A DNA stretch of 64,000 nt from Escallonia rubra (GCA_033065855.1 JAVXUO010002537.1:248001-312000), one strand, 5' to 3'. Positions 8,699 through 19,490 are shown, counted from the stretch's first letter. Program-made: numbers and translations. Notes: generated from the letters alone by a model not told the origin.

Positions 8699-11478
8699 TG
8701 ATGCCAAGGAAAGTGGGTTCGTACTTACGTGGAGGTGCCACAAAGGCTGCAGTCCGAGTCAGCTTCCAAGTATGTTGATGTGAGACACAGCAAGGGTGGA
8801 ACAAGGGCAGAGACCAAGGGCTTCCCAGACAGAGCTTGAGGGTGGCAGTGCTGCGAGGGCGATAGCGCAGGATGAATATACGACGACAGTCACAGTCCGA
8901 TGCTTAGGTCCAAAGTCAGGGTCCTGTATGTTTCTCTCTCTAGAATTCTAGAGTGAGAAAGTGAAAATGTTCTGAAAATGTCCAAATGTTATTATCTAAT
9001 GAATTCTCAAGACCTCTATTTATAGAGATTGAGATGATGATGTCATTAACCGACACGTGGCGCTCCCCGGGAGTGACACGTCACCGGGGGGTCCACGAGT
9101 GTCGGTGCTCCATGGACTGTCAGATCGCATATTCAACCGGCCTGCTCCTCACAGCGTCGCTCTGTCTGTCTGGAAAGACTGGCTCCCACCGCATCGGTGT
9201 GGCCAGAGAACCCCCTTGATCTAGCCTCCAATCCAAGCCCTTGCGGAGTCCCACAGGCCTGGCAGCGGTGGGGAAGACCCGACGCCCAACTGCCAGGTGA
9301 ACTAGGCGCGATGCCCTCCGAAGACCTGCTCCCGTCTCGGAGTGACCCGGGGGTCATAGTCCCTAGGGGTGCCGACGCAAGCCCCCAGTGCCGGAGCACG
9401 TAGGCCAGTCACGCAGGCACCCTGACGGAGATAGTGTCCCGGAGGAGTCGTCTATTCCGCAGGCCAAGGTAGCATCCCAGAGGAGCCGTCTACCCGGCCG
9501 GCCAAGGTAGCATCCCGGAGGAGCCGTCTACCCGGCCGGCCAAGGTAGCATCCCGGAGGAGCCGTCTACCTGGCGGAAGGGGAGTTGAAGAGCTCCCTGG
9601 CAGAGATAGTGTCCCGGAGGAGTCGCCTATCCCTGCGGGTGAGTCCTTATGCCGGAGCACTTGGAGCGAGTCAAGGTAGCATCCCGGAGGAGCCGTCTAC
9701 CCGACTGGCCAAGGTAGCATCCCAGAGGAGCCGTCTACCTGGCGGAAGGGGAGTTGAAGAGCTCCCTGGCAGAGATAGTGTCCCGGAGGAGTCGCCTATC
9801 CCCGCGGGTGAGTCCTTATGCCGGAGAACTCGGAGCATGTCAAGGTAGCATCCCGGAGGAGCCGTCTACCCGACTGGCCGAGGTAGCATCCCGGAGGAGC
9901 CGTCTACCTGGCGGAAGGGGAGTTGAAGAGCTCCCTGGCAGAGATAGTGTCCCGGAGGAGTCGCCTATCCCCGTGGGTGATGTACACTCCGGAGAGTGGG
10001 TTGAAGCATGTTTCATGACCAAGGCAAGGTGCGCATGGTGTGATGAATGAGTGTGGTGCCCGGGGGCATGATGACATGATTGTGGCGCATGGGCGCGATG
10101 AAGTGAGTAAGGTGCCGGGAGCACGTCTATGTCAATGGCACGGCGCATGGGCGCGACGGAGTGCGTAAGGTGCCAGGGGCATGTTTGTGTCAATGGTGGC
10201 GCATGGGCGCGACAGAGTGCGTAAGGTGCCGGGGGCACGTTGGTGTCAATGGTGGCGCATGGGCGCGACAGAGTGCGTATAGTGCCGGGGGCACGGTAGT
10301 GTGACAGAGAGCCTGGGGGCACGGCTGTATCAGCGGCGCGGCGCATGGGCGCGGCGAAGTGTTGGAGTGTGACGCCCGGACGTCGGTGACGGGGGTCACG
10401 GAGACGACGTCTGGGTGACAGATGATGAACGTTGTGGAGTTGTGTCTGTGCGACGGGGTCGCAGAGTTGTGTCCGGGCGACGGGGGTCGCAGAGTTGTGT
10501 CCGGCCGACGGGGTCACGGAGTTGTGTCCGGGCGACAGGGGTCGCGGAGTTGATAGACGACGGAAGGTGCGAAGTCGGTGGACGACGGACCACGGACGTC
10601 GTGAAGTTGATGTACGAACGGACGTCGGGGGGGTGTTGCAGAACGGAGGTCGCGAGGTTGATGTACGAACGTCCGTAAGGTGATGCACGACAGACGTCGC
10701 GAGGTTGATGTACGAACTTCCGTAAGGTGATGCACGACGGACGTCGCGAGGTTGATGTACGAACGTCCGTAAGGTGATGCACGACAGACGTCGCGAGGTT
10801 GATGTACGAACGTCCGTAAACATCGCGGAGGTGCAAAGACTCGGGAAAACAAGTGCGCGCAGGAGGGAAGGCCATAGGCCAAACATTGGGGGGAAGGCCA
10901 AGGCCACCACCCCTGGGGAGGCCGAGGCCGACCCCTTGGTGAGGCCGAGGCCGACCCTAGGGGGTGGCCAAGGTAAAAGGCCAACTCCCATGAAGGGAGG
11001 CCAAGGCCACTCTCCCCTTCGATGAACTTCGGGCGCGCCGACGGTAGGTGTTTTGATAAGCAATGACAAATCCGAAAGTTGTGTTGCGACGAGCATGCTA
11101 CCAAGAATGGTACCCACATGATGAACAAGGTGCCAGAGTCATGTACGAAACGTACGAAACGAAAAAAGTGCAGAAAGGACTTTGCACGAAGAGTGAAGAG
11201 CCGGGGGGGAAAGGCCAAGGCCAAACCTCCTTGGGCAAGTGTCATGGCGCATCGATGGACAACGTGCGAAGTGCGACGGTCGAAGCGTGATGCGGCGTCG
11301 CACGATGATGAGTTTCTTGGCGACGAAGTCGCTTAGAAGAAGTAAGAAATGCACGTGACTTGAGCGTGCACGCTTTGACCGGTTGTGAGCGTTGAAAATG
11401 TCTGTTGCTTGTGCGGACGTGTCATGCAAAATGGGACCGTAGTGGGCCTTTGGGTACGACCAGAATAGGTTGGGAACA
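8699..11478 (-). repeat. 5' LTR of the gag-only element (2780 bp)
   Basis: Longer of the two LTRs. In element orientation it runs from TGTTCCCAACC (11478) to CTTGGCATCA (8699). Repeat modules differ in copy number from the other LTR: eleven TCCCGGAGGAG units (about 9424-9970) and extra 'cgaggttgatgtacgaacg' units between about 10600 and 10820. The core promoter lies near 9016-9084, so U3 makes up about 90% of the LTR and R-U5 about 290 bp. Confidence 0.9.
9016..9084 (-). promoter_or_regulatory. LTR core promoter: TATA box plus ACGT elements
   Basis: On the minus strand CTATAAATAG (9016-9025) is a textbook plant TATA box. Just upstream are TGACATCATC, a G-box CACGTG (9054-9059) and a TGACGTGTCAC core (about 9074-9084), the ACGT-type sites recognised by plant bZIP factors. 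The same arrangement occurs at 2088-2160 in the other LTR and, in the opposite orientation, near 24590-24650 in the solo LTR. Responsiveness to ABA or stress is inference from the motifs. Confidence 0.65.
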
Positions 11479-11483
11479 AAAAT
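11479..11483. repeat. Target-site duplication AAAAT, right copy
   Basis: Matches 1766-1770 across the gag-only element and directly abuts the LTR terminus at 11478. Confidence 0.9.
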
Positions 11484-11559
11484 GAATTGGCACCTACTCC
11501 GGCACTCGATGAACAACTGCCCTTAGGCAGTGTTAGCTCCGACTTTGAGTGGCCTTTCT

Positions 11560-12880
11560 ACAGCTATCCTTCTTTTATCCAAGTGACCAACCACTCCCTT
11601 GTATTGTTGGCTCCGGCTCTTAGATATGACAGTATGCCTAGATGACTATCCAAATCAATGTGGTGGCTTCGGCATCTAGACATAATTCCTTCTCCGTATT
11701 CCTAGACGACCACTCTAATCGATTTGGTGTCTCCGGTATCCAGAAGTGTCTACTTTGTCCATCAACCATGCAAATCGATTTGGTGGCGAGCTCCAGCAAT
11801 GGACAAAGTTTCTCTTAATGTACCTAGACGCCTCTCAAATCAGTTTGGCGGCTCCGACAACTAGATATGCTTATTTATACTATTTTTAGACAACTACTCA
11901 AATCAGTTTAATGGATCTGGCATCTAAGAATACGGCTTCAATAAGATATGTTGGCTTTGGCAATAGGCAAGGTGTTCTTTTTATATATCTTGATGACCAC
12001 TCAAATTGATTTCGTGTCTCCAACAACAGGCAAAGTTCCTTTCTTTGGTCTAAGCGATCTGTCGCTTTCACGTGTTGTTGGTTCCTACTTTTGAACATGC
12101 TTCCTTTCTGTGTGTCTAAGCGACCAGCTGCTTCCAAGCCTTAATGGCTCTAACTTTTAGACATGCCTCCATTCCGTGTTCTTAAGTGTCCAATTGCTTT
12201 TAAGTGATGTTGGCTTCGACATCTAGACATGTTCCCTTTCCGTGAATCTAAGCGTCTAGCTACTTTTGCGAGTTGTTGGCTCCAACTTCTAGACATGCCT
12301 CCTTTCCGTATGTCTGAGTGACTAGCTTCCAAGCATTGTTAGCCTTGACTTCTACACATGTTCCCTTTCGGTGGGTCTAGGTGACCATCAACTTCCTAGC
12401 ATTATTAGCTCCAACTTCTAGACATGCTCCTTTTCGGTATGTCTAAGCGACTAGCCGCTTTCACGCGTTGTTGTCTTTGACTTCTAGACATGCTTCCTTT
12501 CGTGTGTTTAAGTGACCAGCTTCTTCCCAGTGTTGTTGGCTGTGACTTCAAGACATGCTTCCTTTACGTGTGTCTAAACGACTAGTAGCTTCGAAGATTG
12601 TTGGCTCTGACTTCTAGACCTACTTATTTTCCGTGTGTCTAAGCGAGCAGCCGCTTCTAAGCATGGTTGGCTATCACTTCTAAACATGATTCATGTCCGT
12701 GTGTCAATGCGACCAGCCATTTCCAAGCCTTGTTAAATCCAAATTCTAAAGATGCTCATTTCTGTATGTCTAAGAAACTAGCCTCTTCCAAGCGTTGTTG
12801 GCTCCGACTTCTAAACATGCTTCATTTCCTCATGTCCAGTGACCTACCGCTTTCATGCATTGTTGTTTATTGCTTTGATT
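11560..12880. repeat. Diverged ~65-bp minisatellite array, about 20 units
   Basis: A tandem array with a period of about 65 bp. The right-hand units share the phrase 'ggctccgacttctagacatg', then 'ccgtgtgtctaagcgacc' and 'gcttccaagc'. Unit starts fall near 12142, 12211, 12276, 12341, 12407, 12472, 12538, 12603, 12669, 12735 and 12800. The left-hand part (11560-12060) is a second, more diverged type containing 'caaatcgatttggtg'. Units differ by roughly 15-30%, so the array is old. It ends shortly before an Ogre-like LTR, which fits the known habit of Ogre elements of carrying tandem repeats in their 3' untranslated region. Confidence 0.8.
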
Positions 12881-13076
12881 GGTAACCATTTTTGAACTAT
12901 GTCGGCCTAATTCCTTTTTGAAGGATACATATGAAACCTTTCAAAAGTCTGATCTCATAACTGTGTGACATATTGAGTCTGTCTCAAGTCTTGTGGTCTT
13001 TTTCGTTTCGCTACTACGAAAATGCTTTGTTTTCAATGATGTTCGCCCCCAGGCGAGCTCCCTCACCGAGGGGCTC
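12881..13076 (+). other. Spacer ending in a polypurine-like tract
   Basis: Non-coding spacer between the minisatellite and the putative LTR. It ends with 'caccgaggggctc' immediately before the TGCAGACACC start, a position and composition that could serve as the polypurine tract of a plus-strand element. Confidence 0.35.
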
Positions 13077-14520
13077 TGCAGACACCTCAGTTTTGTAGTC
13101 TTATGTTAGTTTTCTTTCATTTAGGTAATATTAATAAAGTTTATATTTTAAGGGTCTAGGCCAAGTAATGCATAATGAAGTTAATCTAATTAATTAAGTC
13201 TAATAAGCATTCCACTCAAATTAGGGTCCAGTCCTGTCAGAGTCTGGTCCAGTTTGTTAAACCACTCCCGCTGGTTAAACTAGTTCACTTGGCTAGGTTT
13301 AGTTAAGGTTAAGGTAAAAGGATTGTCACATGATTTGTGATTGAGTTTCGCCTTGGGGTTGATCCTTGATGCAAAGATTGACTAAGGATTAGTTTCCGAA
13401 ATCCGGTACATCCCTTTTGTCTTTTCAACCAAATTAAGGACAAAAAATGTTGCAAAACTCGAGGAGAAACCTTAATTGATTAAGGGGCCGATTAGTTGAC
13501 TTTTCTTAATCTTCGATTAAAATCAGATATCCTTCGCAATCAGATATATTAGACTCAAAAAGTAATCTTTCCCATGTTTGACAGCCCCCAGACCTCTATA
13601 AGTTGGTAACATGGGCTACAAATTCAGGGACCTTTCTACAAGAGAAAATTCTGCCAAAATATATATATAGAGAGGCCCTAGAAATCCCGACTTCATGCAT
13701 CAAGCATGTGCCAAAACATTGACCAGCCATAACTCGCTCATCTAATACCCAACTTAGGCGATTCTAAAGCCTAAATCAAAGTATTTAGCGAGATCTACAA
13801 CTTTATAGATGGAGTCCAATCAACTTAAAGGTCGTCTTCAGGCCAAAAATAGAGATTTTCTAATCGGGCATATTACCTTTATTGGTTTTGACTTTAAATC
13901 AATTCTTAGATTTAGCACTTGGGTGATCCGGGTTAAGGTACGATTCTCTAGCCTTCTTTTCATTACTTTTATTTCTAAATTTGAATAGTCTAGATTGCCT
14001 CCCCTCCCTGCAACTGGTTCTCTTTTTAAAAAATAAAAATATACACATCATAGTCAGAGTTTTCTATTTCATCTCACTTTGAATTCTAGACAACTAGAAT
14101 TGGGATCAGATAGAGTTTTAAGTCTTTTCCGGAAAAAGAAGTTGATTCCTATCAAAGAACAAAGACTGAGATCTAGGCCACTTCCTGTTGATTCTGGTTG
14201 AACCACTATTTATGATTCCGAGTTGGTCTGACCGAATACGTAATCCATTGGACCGCTGTTATCAAATTCAAACCAAAATAGGTTTAATTTAGACAATTTA
14301 TTTTTATTATTTGGTTTGGGATAAACATCACGAAATCACATGAAAACAATTTAGGGACTAAACAAGGTACAACAGATCCCTAACACATTTGTAGTATAAC
14401 TTAGTCTCTGAATCCGAATCTCCGATTTCGTAGGTCAAAAGCTTATATTGGACAATACATATTCAAATAAGGGTTTACTTGTTTACCCTTGTTAATTATT
14501 AAATTAACCTAAAAATATGA
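13077..14520 (+). mobile_element. Ogre/Tat-like LTR, old
   Basis: Begins TGCAGACACC and is homologous along much of its length to 54393-55355, which begins TGTAGACACC. Shared landmarks include a 'tggttaaac...agttcacttgg...ttaggttta' block, a block near 13380-13450, and 'tctaggccac' near 14171. TGTAGACACC starts are typical of Tat/Ogre LTRs, though no pol is attached here to prove it. The right end is uncertain. I place it near 14520, where TGGTGACTC follows, a degraded match to a tRNA-Arg primer site. It contains no gene. Heavily diverged fossil. Confidence 0.5.
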
Positions 14521-14573
14521 TGGTGACTCGATTTAGACCTTCCTGGGTTTAAATTTACAAGACGGCTCACTAC

Positions 14574-14895
14574 AGGTGGTTGGGCCATTGGCAATGGGGG
14601 TTTGTGGTGGTAGGGTTGTTGGTTATGGTTTCATGGTGGGCTTATTGACATTGGTGGTCGGTGGTGGGCCTGTTGGTGATGGTGGTTAGCGGTTGTGACT
14701 CATGTTGGAGTTGGTGGTTTGCGATGGTGGGGCTCTTAGAGATGGTGGTTTGCATGGTTGGTTGTTGGCATGGTGGATGGGGCGAATTGTTATGGTTAGT
14801 GTGGTGGGTGGACTGTGTGGGGCTGCGGTGGTGGGTGAGACCCGATGGTGGTAACAATAGTGGATGTGAGATTGAATGTGGGTGTGGTAATAATG
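14574..14895. repeat. GGT/GGTGGTT low-complexity tract
   Basis: G/T-rich plus strand with repeated 'ggtggt', 'ggttgttgg' and 'gatggtggt' phrases. Open frames on both strands here (plus 14661-14903, minus 14857-14642) are compositional, with Trp/Val/Gly-rich or His/Pro/Thr-rich translations, and I do not call a gene. Confidence 0.6.
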
Positions 14896-15522
14896 CACAT
14901 TGACCCTCTTGTACTAATAATATACATTTAGAGTAAATAAAACAGAACGTGAGGTTAATGATGTCTTTCCTACAACCCTATAATGGTTTTGACTAATGTG
15001 CCCAATTTCTAAGAGTAGAGGTAGGTTTCTTAGTTCTTACACATTTATAAAATAAACAATTAAAGTAATGGTGGCAAAGAGCAGTTTCCCTCTCTAATTA
15101 GTAGAGAACTATTCTTATCCACCGACCATGATCGAAACCCAACCACCCAATCTCTTCCCATCATATCTCATATATTTGGCACTTGCTCCCTAAAAAGGCG
15201 AAGGGAACACAAATTAAACTCTTTGGAAACTAATAAAGTAACTATTGGTAGTTGATTAAGCTTTTAGTGGAAAATGATGCTTATAAGTGCTTTTATATTC
15301 TCAAAATAAAAAGCATTGTAGAATTAATCTAATAGATAACAATAATTCACCTGATATACTTAAAAATCAAATAAAATTACTTTTGCAAAGGAAACAAATG
15401 TAAATGAATTAGGTAATAGAGTTGAGCAATAGGTATTTAAGTTTTACGTTAACCATTTGAGGTCTACTTTTGTCCCCAAAAAGTAGATAACTAGATATAT
15501 AAATCGACATTTATAAAATGTT
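14896..15522. other. Unassigned AT-rich DNA
   Basis: No gene, repeat array or RNA structure found. It forms the left flank of the old solo LTR. Confidence 0.4.
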
Positions 15523-16872
15523 TGTTACTAGCCCATACTGGCTATGCACTTTTGACCGCCCTTGAGTCTTGCTTTTGTGACATGTTATTGAGTATTTAAC
15601 GGTTAACGTACAACGCTACCAAGTAGGTCAAAACCAAGGCGCACACTCAAGTCATGTATCACCTCTGATACAAAACATTACCTAGTGTTTGAATCAACAT
15701 GACATGCCGCGCCTCTGAAAAAAAATATTTTAAGTGTTACAATAGAACAGTGTACCTTCCCTCGAAAGGGTTGGCCAATGGCTTCTCCTAGTTGTGTCGG
15801 CAAGGTCTCCTAAGGGGTTATCCCAAGCCCCCCCCCCCCCCATGCCCCTGGGGGGTTCCCTTCCCTTGGGGACTTCCCTCCTCCAGGATACTACGTTAGC
15901 ACGTTAGGTACGCGACTCCTCCAGAAGACTACATCGACGTGCTAGGCAGGCGACTCTTTCGGGACATAACTTTAGCCCGTCAAGTTGGCGACTGCTCTAG
16001 GACACTAACTTAGCAAGCTTCGAGTGTTCTAGCACAAGGACTCACCTACAGGATAGGAGACTCTGCCAGAACACTGCCTCCACTAGGGTGTCTAGGTGGT
16101 TGTTTACATGCTCCGGCACTAAGGCATTGGGGGCTCTTCATCGACACCCCTTGGATCAATGACCCTTGGGTCACTCCGAGACGAGAGTAGGTCTCTGAAG
16201 GGCACAATGACTAGTCCACATAGCAAGCGGGCGTCGAGCCTTCCCCACCGTTATCAGGTCATCTGTGTCTCTCAACGCCCCTGTAAGACTCAGCAAGGAT
16301 TTTGGATTGCTCGCTAGATTAAGGGATTTTCTGGCCACAGGGACACTATGTGAGCCAGCCTTTCTAGACAAACAGAGAAAATTGTGTGGAGTAGGCCAGA
16401 TACATCCGACAATCTGTGAAGCACCGACATCTATTGTCGCCTCGGTGAGGTGTCACTCCACGGGAGCGCGACATGTTGCGTGATGATATCACCTTCTTGA
16501 CCCTTATAAATAAAGGACTTGAGAATTTATTTTCAGGACTTTTGATCTCATTTTCAAACTTCACTTTCTCAGTCTAGAATCTCATAGCTTAAGAAGTTCT
16601 AGAGAGAAACTCGTTGGACCTCGACGTAGGACCCGACTTCAATTCGGACATTGTCTCTTGATCTAAGCATTGGACTGTGACTTTCATCATTTATTTACCA
16701 CACACTTTTGTCACTCACTGCCCTTCCACACTTTAGCCTCTGTCTAGGAAGCCTTGATCTCTGCCCTCGTTTCGTCCTTGCTCTGTTCCAAATCAGCATA
16801 CTTGGCTTATGACTCAAACTGCTTTCTTTGTGGCACCTCCACGTGCGCCGCGAATTTGATTCCTTGGCATCA
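15523..16872 (+). mobile_element. Old solo LTR of the gag-only (TR-GAG) family
   Basis: Starts TGTTACTAGCC and ends TTCCTTGGCATCA, diverged forms of the TGTTCCCAACC and CTTGGCATCA ends of the 1771-11478 element, but in the opposite orientation. Homology is clearest from 16130 to 16872: the 'gggtcactccgagacg' block, a TTATAAATAA TATA region at 16504-16513, and the 'ggcacctccacgtgcg' terminal block. The flanks ATGTT (15518-15522) and ATCTT (16873-16877) agree at four of five bases, consistent with an aged target-site duplication. No internal region remains, so it is a solo LTR, older than the copy at 22898. Confidence 0.75.
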
Positions 16873-17016
16873 ATCTTTAACAAAAATGAAAAACTCAAAT
16901 GATGAAATATGGAGCTCAATACCACTTCTTGAAATTATCATTAGCACAATGCTAATTCCAAAGGAAAAGAAACAAATTAACTTTGATGGTCCCTAGCAAG
17001 GCAACCTTTTATTGTA
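16873..17016. other. Spacer
   Basis: Short AT-rich stretch between the old solo LTR and the 620-bp tandem duplication. No gene or repeat recognised. Confidence 0.35.
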
Positions 17017-18260
17017 TGAAAGCAACATTTTTTATTAGAAAAAAAAACTTAGAGAAACAAATGTAAACAAATAAAAGTAGCACAATAAAAGAATTCTTTT
17101 TGAAGTGAAAAAAATAAAGGAAAATAAAGAAAAACCTATTTCCCTATCTTCCTTAACACAAACCTTAGCAAGGTCTTTTAGGGGGCGGGGAGAGGGGGGT
17201 GCGCCCCTTAGTGCGTAAGCGCTCATGGGGCGGCTGCTGGTCTCCAGCTACATAGTTTTGTGGTTCTCAACTCTTATTTCAAGTTTGTACTCTTTTGTGA
17301 GGGGTTCACATTGGCTTGCGATCGAGTTGGCAGTTCAGTAGCAACATTATAGGATCTAACATCTAATTTTTAGATCTTTTCAATTAATAATGGCATCGTC
17401 GTGATGGGTTGAGCATCAGCGGAAGGACACCAATGTAGGTTTTAAGCTTAGATCCACATCATTTAGTAATGAGCCTTTTGATCTGTGTATACAAATGGAA
17501 AGAGCATGGAAAGATGAATCCGAGAGTGGAGTCATCAAGGGTGACGGGTCATAGGTGTAGTGTCAAAATTAGATCTACAAAAACTTAGTAGTTAATAATC
17601 TAATCCATTTTTCTATCTAGATAGATCTAAAGACAATATGTGAAAGCAACATTTTTTAGCAGAAAAATAACTTAGAAAAACAAATATAAACAAATAAAAG
17701 TAGCACAATAAATTCTTTTTGAAGTGACTGCTTCAAGTAAAAAGTAAAGGAAAATAAAGAAAAGCATATTTCCTTATCTTCCTTCAAAAAACCTTAGAAA
17801 GGCCCTTGGGGGGGGGGGGGGTAGTGCATAAGCGCACATGGGGCAGCTGTTGGTCTCCAGCTACGTAGTCTTGTGGTTCTCGACTCTTATTTCAAGTTTG
17901 TACTCTTTCATGAGGGGTTCACATTGGCTTGCGAACGAGTTGGGGGTTCAGTAGCGACATTGTAGGATTTAGCATCTATTTTTTAGATATGTTCAATCAA
18001 GAATGGCATCTCCGTGATGAGTTGAGCATCAACGGAAGGACACCAATGTAGGTTTGAACCTTTAAGCTTAGATTTACATCATTCAACAATGAGCCTTTCG
18101 ATCTGTATATACATATGGAAAGAGGATGGAAAGATGAATCCAAAAATGGAGTCACCGAGGGTGATGGGTCAAAGGTATAGTGGCAAGCTTGAATCTACAA
18201 AAACTTAGACGTTAATAATCTAATCCGTTTTTCTATCTGGATAGAGCTAGAGACAATATG
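17017..18260. repeat. Tandem duplication of a ~620-bp unit
   Basis: Copy 1 (17017-17640) and copy 2 (17641-18260) are direct repeats that begin TGAAAGCAAC and end near AGACAATATG. Shared landmarks are 'caaataaaagtagcacaata', 'ggtctccagctac' and 'gcggaaggacaccaatgtag'. Divergence is roughly 10% by eye, with different poly-G lengths (13 G at 17809-17821 in copy 2). No coding potential is visible, and I recognise no transposon family in the unit. Confidence 0.8.
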
Positions 18261-19290
18261 TGGCTCATCAGTGGCAGTGGCTGAAAACGCTATTGGTGGC
18301 CGGTCAAACATGCTGTGCTGGCATATTTTTAATAGGTCTTTTGTTCATTCAGACTTCAAGTTTTGCAGTTATTCTCGCGCTAAGCTGATTGGCCATCTTG
18401 CACCCCTGAACAGTAGCCTTATGTGGTCCCCTGTAGGGCCAAATTTGACATCGGCTTGTTGGAAGCCTTTGGAAATGCCAGGCATGCAAGGTTCAAGTCA
18501 GAATCTCCAGAATCTTGAGCCCCTACATCTTTCGCCTCCCTTCTTCTTAGGTTCGAGGGCTCTGGGGTAGCTCGCCTAATAGTTAGTGGAACGGGATGCT
18601 TTGATGAGATGTTGTTTTTCTCGCATTTTTGGTTTTAAGGTTTTAGATGTAACTAGTCGGGTGGCCGTCGATGTCTGTGACAGAAGAGGTTTGGGGGGAT
18701 AAGACCTCGAAGCATTGGGGGTTTGAGTTGTGGGGGGTGGGGGGGGGGGGGTTATGTGAGGCCATTTTGTTTTCAAATTCCAACCTATTTTAGTTTTAAT
18801 TGGTGGTTTTGAGAGGGATTTATATCCTTTTGGTCTTTTGTTTTTGGGCGTCTCTTATAGGAGGTTGGATTTAGATCTCGTTCTAGTGAGACAGGGTCTG
18901 AATCGTGCTTTGGGGTGCCTAAGGCAACATGCTGGGCCAGAGGAGATAGTGCGTAGGCTGGGGTTAAGAAACGTAGGTGGATTAGCTCAAAATCGTGCGG
19001 CCTCCTGCAGTCTTTTAAGTTTCTATCTTGTTTTGGTTTAGATGGGTATTTATGTCATTTTCATATTTTCTTTGCCTTTCATTTTTTTACTTTTAGGGCT
19101 TGTATATAATCTTGTTTAAATTTTTTTGTTAGACATGCTTCTTAGGTTTTAGATGATACTGGGACTAGTATTGTTTTAAAACCTATTTACGGCTTTATTG
19201 AATTTCTATGGATCTTCCAATTGATTCCAAGGACAAAGGGTTCGGGCGATAAATTTATGCGTTGTGTGGTTCTTGGGCCCTGTTAATGTA
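18261..19290. other. Unassigned sequence
   Basis: A 99-residue open frame at 18271-18570 (+) has no recognisable motif and I do not call it a gene. A run of 13 G lies at 18739-18751. The rest is T-rich plus strand, with no element assignment possible by eye. Confidence 0.35.
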
Positions 19291-19490
19291 GTTCTTGGAC
19301 CCTTTACCAAGAAAAATTCTGAACAAAAATCTCATCGCCATAAACAACCCCAATATCAACAAAATTTACTTTCTCAATTCGAGATTTGTTGCTCATGTTT
19401 ACTAGCTGGGATATGTTCTTGGACCATTTACCAAGAAAAATTCCGAACAAAAATCTCATCACCGTAAACAACCCCAATACCAACAATATT
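19291..19490. repeat. 124-bp partial tandem duplication
   Basis: The phrase 'gttcttggaccctttaccaa' at 19291 recurs at 19415. The following ~75 bp (through 'caaccccaatatcaacaa') repeat with a few differences. The second copy ends where recognisable reverse-transcriptase sequence of the neighbouring minus-strand element begins. Confidence 0.7.

Larger units (their letters stand above)
1771..11478 (-). mobile_element. TR-GAG-type non-autonomous LTR retrotransposon, structurally whole
   Basis: A 9.7-kb minus-strand element. It is bounded by long direct LTRs (5' LTR 8699-11478, 3' LTR 1771-4314) that start TGTTCCCAACC and end CTTGGCATCA, and by matching AAAAT target-site duplications. A primer-binding site lies next to the 5' LTR, one long gag frame follows, and a short G-rich polypurine tract precedes the 3' LTR. 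There is no protease, reverse transcriptase, RNase H or integrase. This matches the known TR-GAG class, gag-only elements mobilised by autonomous relatives. The tRNA-Arg primer and the C-X2-H-X4-H-X4-C knuckle point to the Tat/Ogre branch of Ty3/Gypsy. The LTRs differ by about 2% in aligned parts by eye, suggesting insertion within roughly the last million years. It looks whole for a non-autonomous element. Confidence 0.88.

Noticed and set aside
9840-11117. 425-residue minus-strand frame (and 243-347-residue relatives at 3222-4471 and 10514-11245) inside the LTRs
   Set aside because: The frames are different readings of GC-rich repeat modules in U3 of the LTR, they differ between the two LTRs with repeat copy number, and they show Arg/Pro/Ser repeats without family motifs.
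11139-11516. 125-residue minus-strand frame across the 5' LTR outer end
   Set aside because: It crosses the LTR/target-site junction at 11478, so it cannot be a conserved gene. Its counterpart in the other LTR has a different start.
14642-14903. Overlapping frames on both strands in the GGT-rich tract
   Set aside because: Compositional; the translations are low-complexity Trp/Val/Gly or His/Pro/Thr.
18271-18570. 99-residue plus-strand frame starting MAVAENAIGG
   Set aside because: No recognisable motif, no promoter or splice evidence, and no homologous copy in the window. A frame of this length is expected by chance.
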